Positions 40,552 to 49,343 of a stretch of DNA of 64,000 bases are shown in pieces. Position numbers and translations under genes: made by a program. Where the stretch lies: NCBI GenBank assembly GCA_947589055.1, contig CANPZL010000009.1:1-64000 (forward strand), in the 5' to 3' direction. Below the pieces are notes generated by a model, which was not told the DNA's origin, searched no databases, and worked only from the letters and a program-made list of their open reading frames with translations. Each line of letters starts with the position of its first letter. The first letter of the stretch is position 1. This DNA comes from an uncultured Lachnospiraceae bacterium. Its GTDB lineage: Bacteria > Bacillota > Clostridia > Lachnospirales > Lachnospiraceae.

Positions 40552-43008
40552 ATGAAGAAAAAGATAGACTTTGACAAGGAAGGCTTTAAGAAAGAGGTCA
40601 TAAATAACGTAAAGACCTTATACCGTAAGACGATTGATGAAGCAACCCAGCAGCAGATCTTTCAGGCGGTTGCATATGCGGTAAAGGATGATATTATTGA
40701 CCGCTGGATTGCAACTCATAAGGAATATGAGAACAGAAATGTAAAAACCGTTTACTATTTGTCCATGGAATTCCTGATGGGGCGTGCTTTGGGAAATAAC
40801 CTGATTAACCTTACTTATTATGATGAGATTAAGGAAGCGTTAGAGGAATTAGGATTTGACATCAATGTGATCGAAGATCAGGAGCCGGATGCGGCACTTG
40901 GTAACGGTGGTCTTGGACGTTTGGCTGCCTGTTTCTTGGATTCTCTTGCAACGCTTGGGTATCCTGCGTATGGCTGCGGTATCCGTTATCGTTACGGTAT
41001 GTTTAAGCAGGCGATCCGGGATGGATACCAGATTGAAAAACCGGACGATTGGCTGCGGGATGGGAATCCCTTTGAGGTACGTCGTTCCGAGTATGCCTGT
41101 GAAGTGAAATTCGGCGGCTATGTACGGGTAGAAAACCGGAATGGACAGAACTTTTTCATTCAGGAGGGCTATCAGACAATCCGTGCGGTTCCCTATGACC
41201 TGCCGGTCATCGGTTATGGAAATAACGTGGTAAATACGTTAAGGATCTGGGACGCAGAAGCCATTCAGGACTTCAATCTGGATTCCTTCGATAAGGGAGA
41301 ATATCAAAAGGCGGTAGAACAGCAGAATCTGGCAAGGACAATCGTTGAGGTATTATATCCGAATGATAATCATTATGCCGGAAAGGAACTGCGGTTAAAG
41401 CAGCAGTATTTCTTTATTTCTGCTTCCATCCAGACTGCGATTAGGAAATTCAAGGAAAATAACAAGGATTTACATGATATTCCGAAAAAAATCACATTCC
41501 AGTTAAATGATACCCATCCTACGGTAACGGTGGCCGAGTTGATGCGGATCCTTATGGATGAAGAAGGCTTGGAATGGGACGAGGCATGGGAGATCACAAC
41601 CCACACCTGTGCATATACCAACCATACCATTATGGCGGAGGCTCTTGAGAAATGGCCGATTGAGCTGTTTTCAAGACTGCTTCCCCGTATTTATCAGATC
41701 ATTGAAGAAATTAACCGCCGTTATGTGCTGGAGATCGAGAAGAAATATCCGGGAGATGCTTCTAAGGTAAAGAATATGGCAATCCTTTATGATGGACAGG
41801 TTAAGATGGCACATCTTGCCATTGCCGGTTCCTATTCCGTAAATGGCGTGGCACAGCTTCATACGGAAATCCTTAAAAAACGGGAATTAAAGGATTTCTA
41901 TGAAATGCGTCCGGAGCAGTTCAACAATAAGACCAACGGTATTACCCAGAGACGGTTCTTACTGCACGGAAATCCGCTGCTTGCAGCATGGGTAACGGAT
42001 AAGATCGGAGACGAGTGGATCACAGACTTAAGCCAGATCAGCAAGCTGAAGTTATATGTAGATGATCCGAAATGCCAGCAGGAATTCATGAATATCAAGT
42101 ATCAGAATAAGATTCGTCTGGCGAATTATATCAAGGAGCATAACGGGATTGATGTGGATCCCCGTTCGATCTTTGATGTACAGGTAAAGCGGCTCCATGA
42201 GTATAAGAGACAGCTTTTAAATATTTTACATGTTATGCATTTATATAATGAGTTAAAGGCAAATCCGGGAATGGATATGGTTCCCAGAACCTTTATTTTC
42301 GGTGCAAAGGCGGCGGCAGGCTATAAGCGTGCAAAGCTGACGATCAAGCTGATCAATTCAGTTGCCGATGTTGTTAATAATGATGAATCGATCAAGGGTA
42401 AGCTGAAAGTAGTATTTATCGAAAATTATCGGGTGTCCAATGCGGAGATCATCTTTGCTGCGGCAGATGTCAGTGAGCAGATTTCCACTGCTTCCAGAGA
42501 GGCTTCCGGTACAGGTAACATGAAGTTTATGTTAAATGGCGCCTTGACATTAGGAACTATGGACGGTGCAAACGTAGAGATCGTAGAAGAGGTTGGAATC
42601 GAAAATGCATTTATCTTCGGCTTGTCTGCGGATGAGGTTATGAAGTATGAGCGGGAAGGCGGCTATAATCCTTGGGATATTTATAATAATAATCAGGCTG
42701 TCAGAACCGTTTTGACCCAGTTGATCAATGGCTTTTATTCACCGGAGGATCCGGAATTGTTCCGGGAGCTGTATGATTCTTTAACGAAAGAGGACGTATA
42801 CTTCACATTAAAGGATTTTGATTCTTATGCGGAAGCGCATCGGCGGGTTGATGCAGCATATCGGGAAGAAGCAGCATGGGCAAGATCGGCAATGCTGAAT
42901 ACCGCTTGCTCCGGCAAATTCTCATCTGACCGTACGATTCAGGAATATGTAGATGACATTTGGAAGCTGGAAAAGGTAACGGTAAAGCTTCCAAAGGATA
43001 AGAAGTAA
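40552..43008 (+). CDS. glgP: Glycogen/starch phosphorylase
   Basis: The 818-residue GT35 enzyme releases glucose-1-phosphate from alpha-glucans. Visible motifs are YYLSMEFLMGRALGNNL, DAALGNGGLGRLAACFLDS, NDTHPTVTVAELMRIL, QVKRLHEYKRQLLN and the pyridoxal-phosphate Lys region EASGTGNMKFMLNGALTLGTMDGANVEI. ATG 40552 fits the family start; a GTG at 40528 would sit before the AAGGAGG site (40533-40539). A TATAAT (40508-40513) lies upstream. malQ is 6 kb away on the other strand, so the glycogen pathway is split. Confidence 0.95.
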   Translation: MKKKIDFDKEGFKKEVINNVKTLYRKTIDEATQQQIFQAVAYAVKDDIIDRWIATHKEYENRNVKTVYYLSMEFLMGRALGNNLINLTYYDEIKEALEELGFDINVIEDQEPDAALGNGGLGRLAACFLDSLATLGYPAYGCGIRYRYGMFKQAIRDGYQIEKPDDWLRDGNPFEVRRSEYACEVKFGGYVRVENRNGQNFFIQEGYQTIRAVPYDLPVIGYGNNVVNTLRIWDAEAIQDFNLDSFDKGEYQKAVEQQNLARTIVEVLYPNDNHYAGKELRLKQQYFFISASIQTAIRKFKENNKDLHDIPKKITFQLNDTHPTVTVAELMRILMDEEGLEWDEAWEITTHTCAYTNHTIMAEALEKWPIELFSRLLPRIYQIIEEINRRYVLEIEKKYPGDASKVKNMAILYDGQVKMAHLAIAGSYSVNGVAQLHTEILKKRELKDFYEMRPEQFNNKTNGITQRRFLLHGNPLLAAWVTDKIGDEWITDLSQISKLKLYVDDPKCQQEFMNIKYQNKIRLANYIKEHNGIDVDPRSIFDVQVKRLHEYKRQLLNILHVMHLYNELKANPGMDMVPRTFIFGAKAAAGYKRAKLTIKLINSVADVVNNDESIKGKLKVVFIENYRVSNAEIIFAAADVSEQISTASREASGTGNMKFMLNGALTLGTMDGANVEIVEEVGIENAFIFGLSADEVMKYEREGGYNPWDIYNNNQAVRTVLTQLINGFYSPEDPELFRELYDSLTKEDVYFTLKDFDSYAEAHRRVDAAYREEAAWARSAMLNTACSGKFSSDRTIQEYVDDIWKLEKVTVKLPKDKK

Positions 43009-43030
43009 TAATATTTTAGACGACACGACA

Positions 43031-43076
43031 GGGGCTGATGAGTTTGGTGGCAATCACCGGATTTATCAGCCCTTTT
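43031..43076 (+). terminator. Terminator after glgP
   Basis: GGGCTGAT (43032-43039) pairs with ATCAGCCC (43065-43072), inner GGTG/CACC pairing, then TTTT. Confidence 0.8.
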
Positions 43077-43188
43077 GGTGTGGGTTTCTTGTTTTCGGTT
43101 GTATAACCTTATGTTTTGGAGTAAAATTGCTGTAGACAATTTTGAAATGGAGTATGGACATCATTATTTTAGGAAAGAAGGTTTTTCA

Positions 43189-44535
43189 ATGCACGACCGT
43201 AAGAATATGACGGAAGGTACGCTTGGGGATAAGATCATTTTATATACGATACCGCTTGCAATAACAGGAATCCTGCAGCAGTTATTTAATGCGGCAGATA
43301 TTGCAGTGGTAGGACAATATTCCGGAAAAGATGCGATGGCAGCAGTGGGCAGCAATGCTCCTGTGATCGGCCTGCTCGTAAATCTGTTTGTTGGAATCTC
43401 CCTTGGAAGTAACGTGATCATCGCAAAAGCCATTGGACAAAAAGACGAAAAGCAGGTATCAAAAACCGTACATACCTCTATTATCGTTGCATTGCTTGGC
43501 GGTCTCCTGCTTACGATACTGGGAGAAATCTATGCTCCTAACGTGGTAAGGATGCTGGATGTTCCGGAAGAGGTGCTTCCCCTTGCGGTAAAATATCTAC
43601 GGATTTATCTGATCGGTATGCCGGTAATCCTGCTTTATAATTTTGAATCCGCTATTTTCCGAAGCTGCGGGAATACCAATATGCCCTTGATCGCATTGAT
43701 TATATCCGGTGTTTTAAATGTGATCTTCAATCTTACCTTTGTTTTAGGCTTTGGAATGGACGTGGACGGAGTTGCTATTGCAACCGTGCTTGCAAATCTG
43801 ATCAGTTCTGTGATCTTGTTTGTTTTGTTGTTGAACACCAAGCTGGTTATCCGGGTTCGATTTTCCGAGCTGCGTATCCATGGCGACGTATTGCTGAAGG
43901 TTCTAAAGATAGGGATTCCGGCAGGTGTTCAAGGTATGGTCTTTTCCTTTGCAAATATCATCGTTCAGTCGGCGGTCAACAGCTTGGGGACAACGATTAT
44001 GGCAGCCTCCTCGGCAGCATATAATCTGGAGATCTTTTCCTATTATGTTATGAATTCCTTTGGACAGGCCTGTACTACCTTTGTGGGACAAAATTATGGG
44101 GCGGGAAAAAATGACAGGTGCCGTAAAACATTAAAATTATGCCTCTTACAAAGCGCTTTCAGCACCGCTGTCTTGTGCGGCGTGATTCTTTTGTTCAGCC
44201 GGCAGCTTCTGGGAATCTTTAATTCAGATCCGGACGTCATTGCCTATGGACGGATTCGTTTGGAATACCTCTTTTTTGCCTATATCTTTAGTTTTGCACA
44301 GGAGACCCTGTCCGGTTATCTGCGAGGCTTTGGCGTGTCGTTTATTCCGGCCTTGTGTGCGATCGTGGGCATCTGCGGTGTGCGGCTGACATGGATTTTT
44401 ACGGTATTTAAGGCGGTTCCCACTTTTACTACGATCATGCAGGTTTATCCCATCAGTCTTGGTCTGACTGCGATTGTAATCCTGATCGTTACCATATTGG
44501 TAAAACCCTCTAAGCGTTTTTCGATTTCACGATAA
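43189..44535 (+). CDS. MATE family efflux transporter
   Basis: The 448-residue protein has about 12 helices and the MATE pattern: MTEGTLGDKIILYTIPLAITGILQQLFNAADIAVVG at the N-terminus, GSNAPVIGLLVNLFVGISLGSNVIIAKAIG, and the second half repeat GIPAGVQGMVFSFANIIVQSAVNSLG. It exports cationic drugs or metabolites with an ion gradient. ATG 43189 (after AGGAAAGAAGG) matches the usual family start; the open frame runs 38 codons further upstream without a ribosome site. Confidence 0.9.
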   Translation: MHDRKNMTEGTLGDKIILYTIPLAITGILQQLFNAADIAVVGQYSGKDAMAAVGSNAPVIGLLVNLFVGISLGSNVIIAKAIGQKDEKQVSKTVHTSIIVALLGGLLLTILGEIYAPNVVRMLDVPEEVLPLAVKYLRIYLIGMPVILLYNFESAIFRSCGNTNMPLIALIISGVLNVIFNLTFVLGFGMDVDGVAIATVLANLISSVILFVLLLNTKLVIRVRFSELRIHGDVLLKVLKIGIPAGVQGMVFSFANIIVQSAVNSLGTTIMAASSAAYNLEIFSYYVMNSFGQACTTFVGQNYGAGKNDRCRKTLKLCLLQSAFSTAVLCGVILLFSRQLLGIFNSDPDVIAYGRIRLEYLFFAYIFSFAQETLSGYLRGFGVSFIPALCAIVGICGVRLTWIFTVFKAVPTFTTIMQVYPISLGLTAIVILIVTILVKPSKRFSISR

Positions 44536-44588
44536 GGAAAGGCATAGATGAAATCGTCTCCGAATAAAATAAAGTAGGAGGACGAGGC

Positions 44589-45482
44589 ATGAGAGAAAAA
44601 TTAACCATCGCATTTGCTGTTATCATTTTAATGATCATGATCCCGTATCTTGGTACGATGGCACTGACCGGGACGGTGGGAGCCGGTATTACTTCGATCG
44701 AAGAATTGGATACGGGAAAAACAGTTTCTCTCGAACTAGATGGACAATATGTGGTTTTGGACGTAGAGGCGTATCTGGCAGGAATCCTTCCGGCAGCAAT
44801 GGACGGTTCCGAAGAACCGGAAACCTGGAAGGCATTGGCAGTCATTGAAAGAACCAATATATATAAACGTATGGAGGGACATGGAAATATTGACCAGAAA
44901 GATCTGGGAATGACATATCTGACCGAGGAAGAAATCCGGGAGCTTTGGGGAGAACGGAATTACGAGCCGGGTATGGAATTGGCAGAACAGGCGATTCTGG
45001 ATACTGCCGGACAGACCCTTAAATACGATGGAGAGTGGATCGATGCCCTGTATCATCGGGTAAGTCCGGGAAATACGGTGAGTGCGGAGGAACTGCTTGG
45101 GGAAGCGGTTCCCTATCTGGTATCCGTCGCCAGTAGTCAGGATATTCAGTCTAAGGACTATATGAATATTTCTACTTTATCAAAGGAGGAGATTCAGGAG
45201 CTGACGATTACGGAACAGACCGAGCATGGATATGTCCGAAAGGTAATCTGTAACGGTGAGGAACTGACCGGGGAGGAAATGCAGGAACGGTATGGTTTGA
45301 GTTCCCTGAATTTTTATGTGGAGGATATGGGAGAAGAATACAGGATTGTATGCTTGGGAAAGGGACATGGTTTGGGGCTTAGTCTGTACGGAGCGAATGA
45401 GCTGGCAGGCCAGAAAAAAACCTACGAAGCGATTCTGCAATACTATTATCCGGGTACGCAGCTTGATTCGGAATGGAAGTAG
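44589..45482 (+). CDS. spoIID: SpoIID-like protein with altered active site
   Basis: The 297-residue protein has one N-terminal helix (about 6-25) and a SpoIID domain: VEAYLAGILPAAMDGSEEPETWKALAVIERTNIYKR, LYHRVSPGNTVSAEELLGEAVPYLVSV and the closing LGKGHGLGLSLYGANELAG...ILQYYYPGTQL. SpoIID is the lytic transglycosylase of engulfment. Aligned by eye with VVAGEMP of typical SpoIID, the catalytic Glu appears to be Ala (LPAAMD), and the STSGG segment reads RVSPGN. It may be inactive or use another residue. It is followed by an L,D-transpeptidase and a SpoIIQ-like gene, which supports the engulfment role. Confidence 0.82.
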   Translation: MREKLTIAFAVIILMIMIPYLGTMALTGTVGAGITSIEELDTGKTVSLELDGQYVVLDVEAYLAGILPAAMDGSEEPETWKALAVIERTNIYKRMEGHGNIDQKDLGMTYLTEEEIRELWGERNYEPGMELAEQAILDTAGQTLKYDGEWIDALYHRVSPGNTVSAEELLGEAVPYLVSVASSQDIQSKDYMNISTLSKEEIQELTITEQTEHGYVRKVICNGEELTGEEMQERYGLSSLNFYVEDMGEEYRIVCLGKGHGLGLSLYGANELAGQKKTYEAILQYYYPGTQLDSEWK

Positions 45483-45609
45483 CGGTCAGATGAAAAGCAG
45501 GAAAGAAAGCCTTTACTTACATAGATGATAGGTGTATCATAGAAGAGATACGAATGGATAAAACGATTGAGAATCAGCACATATACCAAGAAAGACAGGA
45601 AAGCAGAGA

Positions 45610-47118
45610 ATGAAAATGGGAAAAAAGATAGGACTCACCCTGATTTGTTTGTGTATACTGACAGTACTGTGTATGGGAGGTATTTGGAAGACAGATAAAA
45701 AAAGGGACGGGCTTGATCGGATAGAAAACGAAACGCAAAATCGGGAGGCAATAAGCCAATCCGTAGAAGGTACTACAGAGATCACACAGGCGCAGGAGGC
45801 AGTCCGCATAAATGAGACTATAGAGGGAAGCCTAATGGATTTCGAGGATTATTCTCAGGCGCCGGCTAGTAATGGTTCACCGTATTATATCAAGGTAAAC
45901 CGGCTGCAAAATGTAGTTACCGTATATGCGTTGGATGAGAATGGTTATTATACGAGACCCGTTCGGGCAATGGTTTGTTCCGTAGGCATGAATGGCGGAA
46001 CACCGACGGGAACCTTTACTACAGAGGATAAGTATCCGTGGCGGTCTTTGGTCGGCGGTGTTTACGGGCAGTATGCATATCGGATCGAGGGGCATATCAT
46101 GTTTCATTCCGTTCCCTATTATACCATGAATAAGGGTGATCTGGAGAGCGAAGAATATAATAAGCTCGGAGAGGCGGCCTCTTTGGGCTGTGTTCGTTTA
46201 TCGGTCATTGATGCAAAATGGATCTATGAGAATTGTCCGGAAGGGACTTTGGTTAAGATCTATGACAGTGTGTATGCCGGACCTTTGGGCAAGCCTGTGG
46301 CGGAGCAGTTGAATCTGGAAGATGAACGCTCCGGCTGGGATCCGACGGATTTAGATGCCGCTAATCCGTGGAATGTAGAAGGAGTACGGATCGTGGGCGG
46401 TGGGAGCATGACGCTGGAACGTGGCTGTACCTATTCCCTTACGGATGGCATTCATGCGTTAGACGAGAATGGAAACGATATAACTTCACAGATGATCGTA
46501 GAGAATGATGTAAACATTATGGCGGCCGGTGATTATTCCGTTACATATCGAGTTGTTAGCGAAAGCGGAAAAGAGGCAAGTGTGACCTATCCGGTTCGGG
46601 TGATCGATACAATACCGCCGGAGCTTTCTGTGGCGGAGGGAAGGATCTTTTTGAATCATTCAGATGCGGCAGAGCATAACATAACGGATGCATTATGCCG
46701 GAACATCACGGTTCAGGATTTAGGATCTCCGTTGAGCAAGTCCTGTATCCAGATGGATCTTTCTGCACTGGAGGGGCAGACTTGCGGAAGATATTCCGTG
46801 CGGATATGGGCAGAGGATATGGCGGGAAACCGTTCAGATGAACAAACGATAACAGTCTATCTGGACAGAGAAGCACCGACCATTTCCCAGCCGGAAAAAA
46901 CGGAATTTTCAGGAGCGACGGAGGAAGAGATCCGGAAGCAGCTAGAGGCAGCGATTCCCATTCAGGATAATTACAGCGGTGTAGAACAGCGACATTTTTC
47001 ATGGGTAAAACGGGCAGATGGAACTTGTACGCTTCTGGTAACGGCAAAAGACGGTTATGGGAATGTCAGCAGTAAATTTTTTGATGATTTGATAATTTCT
47101 TGTGAATCCAATGAATAA
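45610..47118 (+). CDS. L,D-transpeptidase (YkuD) with C-terminal Ig-like domains
   Basis: The 502-residue protein has an N-terminal helix (about 6-24), a polar linker, a YkuD catalytic domain at about 90-220 (IKVNRLQNVVTVYA; HIMFHSVPYYTM; ASLGCVRLSVIDAKWIYENC with the catalytic Cys and His), and then Ig-like DUF5011-type repeats to the end (IHALDENGNDITSQM; TIPPELSV; RYSVRIWAEDMAGNRSDEQTITVYLD; TVLVTAKDGYGNVSS-type). It should make 3-3 cross-links or anchor partners in the wall. Between spoIID-like and spoIIQ-like genes, it may act at the forespore septum. Its Ig-like tail could bind other wall proteins. Confidence 0.88.
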   Translation: MKMGKKIGLTLICLCILTVLCMGGIWKTDKKRDGLDRIENETQNREAISQSVEGTTEITQAQEAVRINETIEGSLMDFEDYSQAPASNGSPYYIKVNRLQNVVTVYALDENGYYTRPVRAMVCSVGMNGGTPTGTFTTEDKYPWRSLVGGVYGQYAYRIEGHIMFHSVPYYTMNKGDLESEEYNKLGEAASLGCVRLSVIDAKWIYENCPEGTLVKIYDSVYAGPLGKPVAEQLNLEDERSGWDPTDLDAANPWNVEGVRIVGGGSMTLERGCTYSLTDGIHALDENGNDITSQMIVENDVNIMAAGDYSVTYRVVSESGKEASVTYPVRVIDTIPPELSVAEGRIFLNHSDAAEHNITDALCRNITVQDLGSPLSKSCIQMDLSALEGQTCGRYSVRIWAEDMAGNRSDEQTITVYLDREAPTISQPEKTEFSGATEEEIRKQLEAAIPIQDNYSGVEQRHFSWVKRADGTCTLLVTAKDGYGNVSSKFFDDLIISCESNE

Positions 47119-47140
47119 TTTCATTTCCTCAGGTAACACT
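47113..47140 (+). promoter_or_regulatory. Sigma-F-like promoter before the spoIIQ-like gene
   Basis: GAATA (47113-47117), 14 nt, GGTAACACT (47132-47140), the same layout as before spoIIR. It overlaps the stop codon of the transpeptidase gene. The leader would be very short. Confidence 0.42.
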
Positions 47141-47159
47141 AGTACCAGAGGTGATGAAA

Positions 47160-47987
47160 ATGAAGAAATCCGTAGCGGAATTTTTTAAGGCAAATGGATT
47201 CTACGTATCCTTTGGAGTGGGTGTGGTTGCGTTAGTGGCTGCATTGGCTGTATATAATGTGAATTCCGGCAAAGACAAGCAGCAAAATCAGGAGATAAAC
47301 CTGAATGAGCCGACGCAGGAAGAAGTTGCGAATGCAAATGCTGAGGTCACAGAGGAAATACAGAGTACAGTAGCAGATGGCGATATGGATGTGCCTATGG
47401 ATATGTGGAAGACGGATGCACAGGATGAGGCGGCAAATGATACAGAGCATGAAGATACGGACATTACGTCTACAGAAGCAGTAGCGGCTGTAGCGGAAGA
47501 AGCACCGGAGGCGGAAGAAGTGATTTCCAATGATGCTCAAAGCTTTATTCCTCTGGAGGGACTGAGCTTTGAAGGCGTGGAAGAGGTCACGATGCCGGTG
47601 CTGGGCAATACGATCCTGCCATACAGTATGGATACCACTGTATATTTCAAGACACTTGGAACCTATCGTTGCAATCCGGGAATGCTGTTGCAAGCTCCCG
47701 CAGGAACGGATGTAGTATCAATTTGGCATGGACAGGTAACGAATATTCAGGATACAAAGGAATACGGAACGGTAGTTACTGTGGATCTTGGAAGCGGGTA
47801 TCAGGTTTCATACGGACAGTTACAGGATATACGGGTAGGACTTGGTGATGAAGTATGGAACGATACGATTCTGGGAACGGTTGCAGAACCCACATCGTAT
47901 TATGAAAAGGAAGGCTCTCATTTATATCTTTCTGTGACAAAGGATGGAGAGACTATGAATCCAATGGATATTATACAAGTTGAATAG
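47160..47987 (+). CDS. spoIIQ: SpoIIQ-like LytM/M23 protein with degenerate active site
   Basis: The 275-residue protein has one N-terminal helix (about 14-34), a long acidic linker (about 40-120) and a LytM domain at about 150-270: LLQAPAGTDVVSIWHGQVTNI, YGTVVTVDLGSGYQVSYGQL, GSHLYLSV. The usual HxxxD and HxH zinc residues are not kept (the first pair reads CNPGMLL, and HLHF reads HLYL). Bacillus SpoIIQ is likewise inactive and works as a forespore partner for SpoIIIAH. I chose ATG 47160 with AGAGGTG at 6 nt. Position after spoIID-like supports the name. Confidence 0.78.
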   Translation: MKKSVAEFFKANGFYVSFGVGVVALVAALAVYNVNSGKDKQQNQEINLNEPTQEEVANANAEVTEEIQSTVADGDMDVPMDMWKTDAQDEAANDTEHEDTDITSTEAVAAVAEEAPEAEEVISNDAQSFIPLEGLSFEGVEEVTMPVLGNTILPYSMDTTVYFKTLGTYRCNPGMLLQAPAGTDVVSIWHGQVTNIQDTKEYGTVVTVDLGSGYQVSYGQLQDIRVGLGDEVWNDTILGTVAEPTSYYEKEGSHLYLSVTKDGETMNPMDIIQVE

Positions 47988-48011
47988 AATGTGAGCGGAT
48001 AAGGCTTTTTG

Positions 48012-48049
48012 AAAAAATCGCTGCTGGTATAGTGCCGCAGCGATTTTTT
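48012..48049 (+). terminator. Terminator after the spoIIQ-like gene
   Basis: AAAAAATCGCTGC (48012-48024) pairs with GCAGCGATTTTTT (48037-48049). Confidence 0.9.
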
Positions 48050-48103
48050 GTTTGCTTTGTTTTTTGCCGCCCTGTTTTGGCATAAGAAGAACGGTTTAAG
48101 TAT

Positions 48104-48132
48104 TTGCCAAATTATATATACTATAGTATACT
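48104..48132 (+). promoter_or_regulatory. Sigma-A promoter of the pseudaminic acid synthase gene
   Basis: TTGCCA (48104-48109), 17 nt, TATACT (48127-48132). Confidence 0.7.
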
Positions 48133-48211
48133 ACATATTGAAACGTTTTATTTTCCACTATGAAATCGTATTATATACTGTAAGCATTGGAATTACCAGA
48201 GGTCATAAGGA

Positions 48212-49258
48212 ATGAAAAAAGAAATTCAAATAGAAGATCATATCATTTCAGAAACCAGCCAGACATATATCATAGCAGAGATGTCCGGCAATCATAATAT
48301 GGATATAAACCGGGCAAAATCCATCATCAGGGAAGCCGCCGCTGCTGGTGCTGATGCTGTCAAAATGCAGACCTATACCGCAGATACGATTACGATCGAC
48401 TGCGATTCCGAAATTTTTCAGGCCGGCGGATTATGGAAAGGACGCACGCTCTATCAATTATACTCGGACGCCTACACTCCGTGGGAATGGCAGAAGGAAC
48501 TAAAGGAATATGCGGCGGATGTGGGAGTTGACCTGTTTTCCTCTCCTTTTGATTTGACCGCAGTGGACTTTTTAAATGATCTAAATATGCCTGCCTATAA
48601 AATTGCTTCTTTTGAGATCAATGATATACCATTTATTCGGAAAATTGCCAGATTGGGAAAACCTATTATTATGTCAACGGGCATTGCTTATCTGGAGGAT
48701 ATTGATTTAGCCCTCCGTACTTGTAAAGAGGAGGGAAACGAACAAGTAATCCTGTTAAAATGTGTTTCTGAATATCCGACCCCTTTTGATGAGATGAATT
48801 TAAGAGCGATTTCAACCCTTTCCCAAGTCTTTCATTGCCTGGTAGGACTTTCTGACCACAGTATGGGTACGGAAGCCGCTGTCGCCAGTGTGGCGTTGGG
48901 TGCGAAAGTAGTAGAAAAACATCTGACGTTACGACGGAAGGATGGGGGACCGGATGCTGCGTTTTCTATGGAGCCGGAAGAGTTTGCCGAGATGACCAGA
49001 CAAATCCGTAATATCGAAAAAGCGCTTGGCAGTGCGCAATATGCCTTGAGCGACAAACAGATAGCGGAAAGAAAGACAGCCCGCTCGTTATTTGTCGTTG
49101 AAGACATAAAAAAGGGCGAAACATTTACAGAAAAAAATGTCCGTTCCATTCGTCCAAACAATGGACTACATACAAAATATTATGAAAAAATATTAGGCCA
49201 GACAGCCAAATGTGATATAAAAAAAGGAACTCCTATGGACTGGAAATATCTAGCTTAA
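48212..49258 (+). CDS. pseI: Pseudaminic acid synthase (NeuB family)
   Basis: The 348-residue protein has the NeuB TIM barrel (YIIAEMSGNHNMDINRAKSIIREAAAAGADAVKMQTY; LFSSPFDLTAVDFL; YKIASFEINDIPFI; IMSTGIA; GLSDHS; VEKHLTL) and a C-terminal SAF domain from about 290. GGLWKGRTLYQLYSDAYTPWEW is the wording of PseI and not sialic acid synthases. It condenses a C6 sugar with phosphoenolpyruvate to give pseudaminic acid for glycoconjugates. No other gene of the pathway and no flagellin is in the window. The gene has its own promoter. Confidence 0.85.
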   Translation: MKKEIQIEDHIISETSQTYIIAEMSGNHNMDINRAKSIIREAAAAGADAVKMQTYTADTITIDCDSEIFQAGGLWKGRTLYQLYSDAYTPWEWQKELKEYAADVGVDLFSSPFDLTAVDFLNDLNMPAYKIASFEINDIPFIRKIARLGKPIIMSTGIAYLEDIDLALRTCKEEGNEQVILLKCVSEYPTPFDEMNLRAISTLSQVFHCLVGLSDHSMGTEAAVASVALGAKVVEKHLTLRRKDGGPDAAFSMEPEEFAEMTRQIRNIEKALGSAQYALSDKQIAERKTARSLFVVEDIKKGETFTEKNVRSIRPNNGLHTKYYEKILGQTAKCDIKKGTPMDWKYLA

Positions 49259-49343
49259 CTTACTACTATGTACGATCCGCAGTATGATTTTTATTTGATG
49301 CAGAAACGTCGGTGCTGACAGCAAAAGAATACGGGAGAATGAA

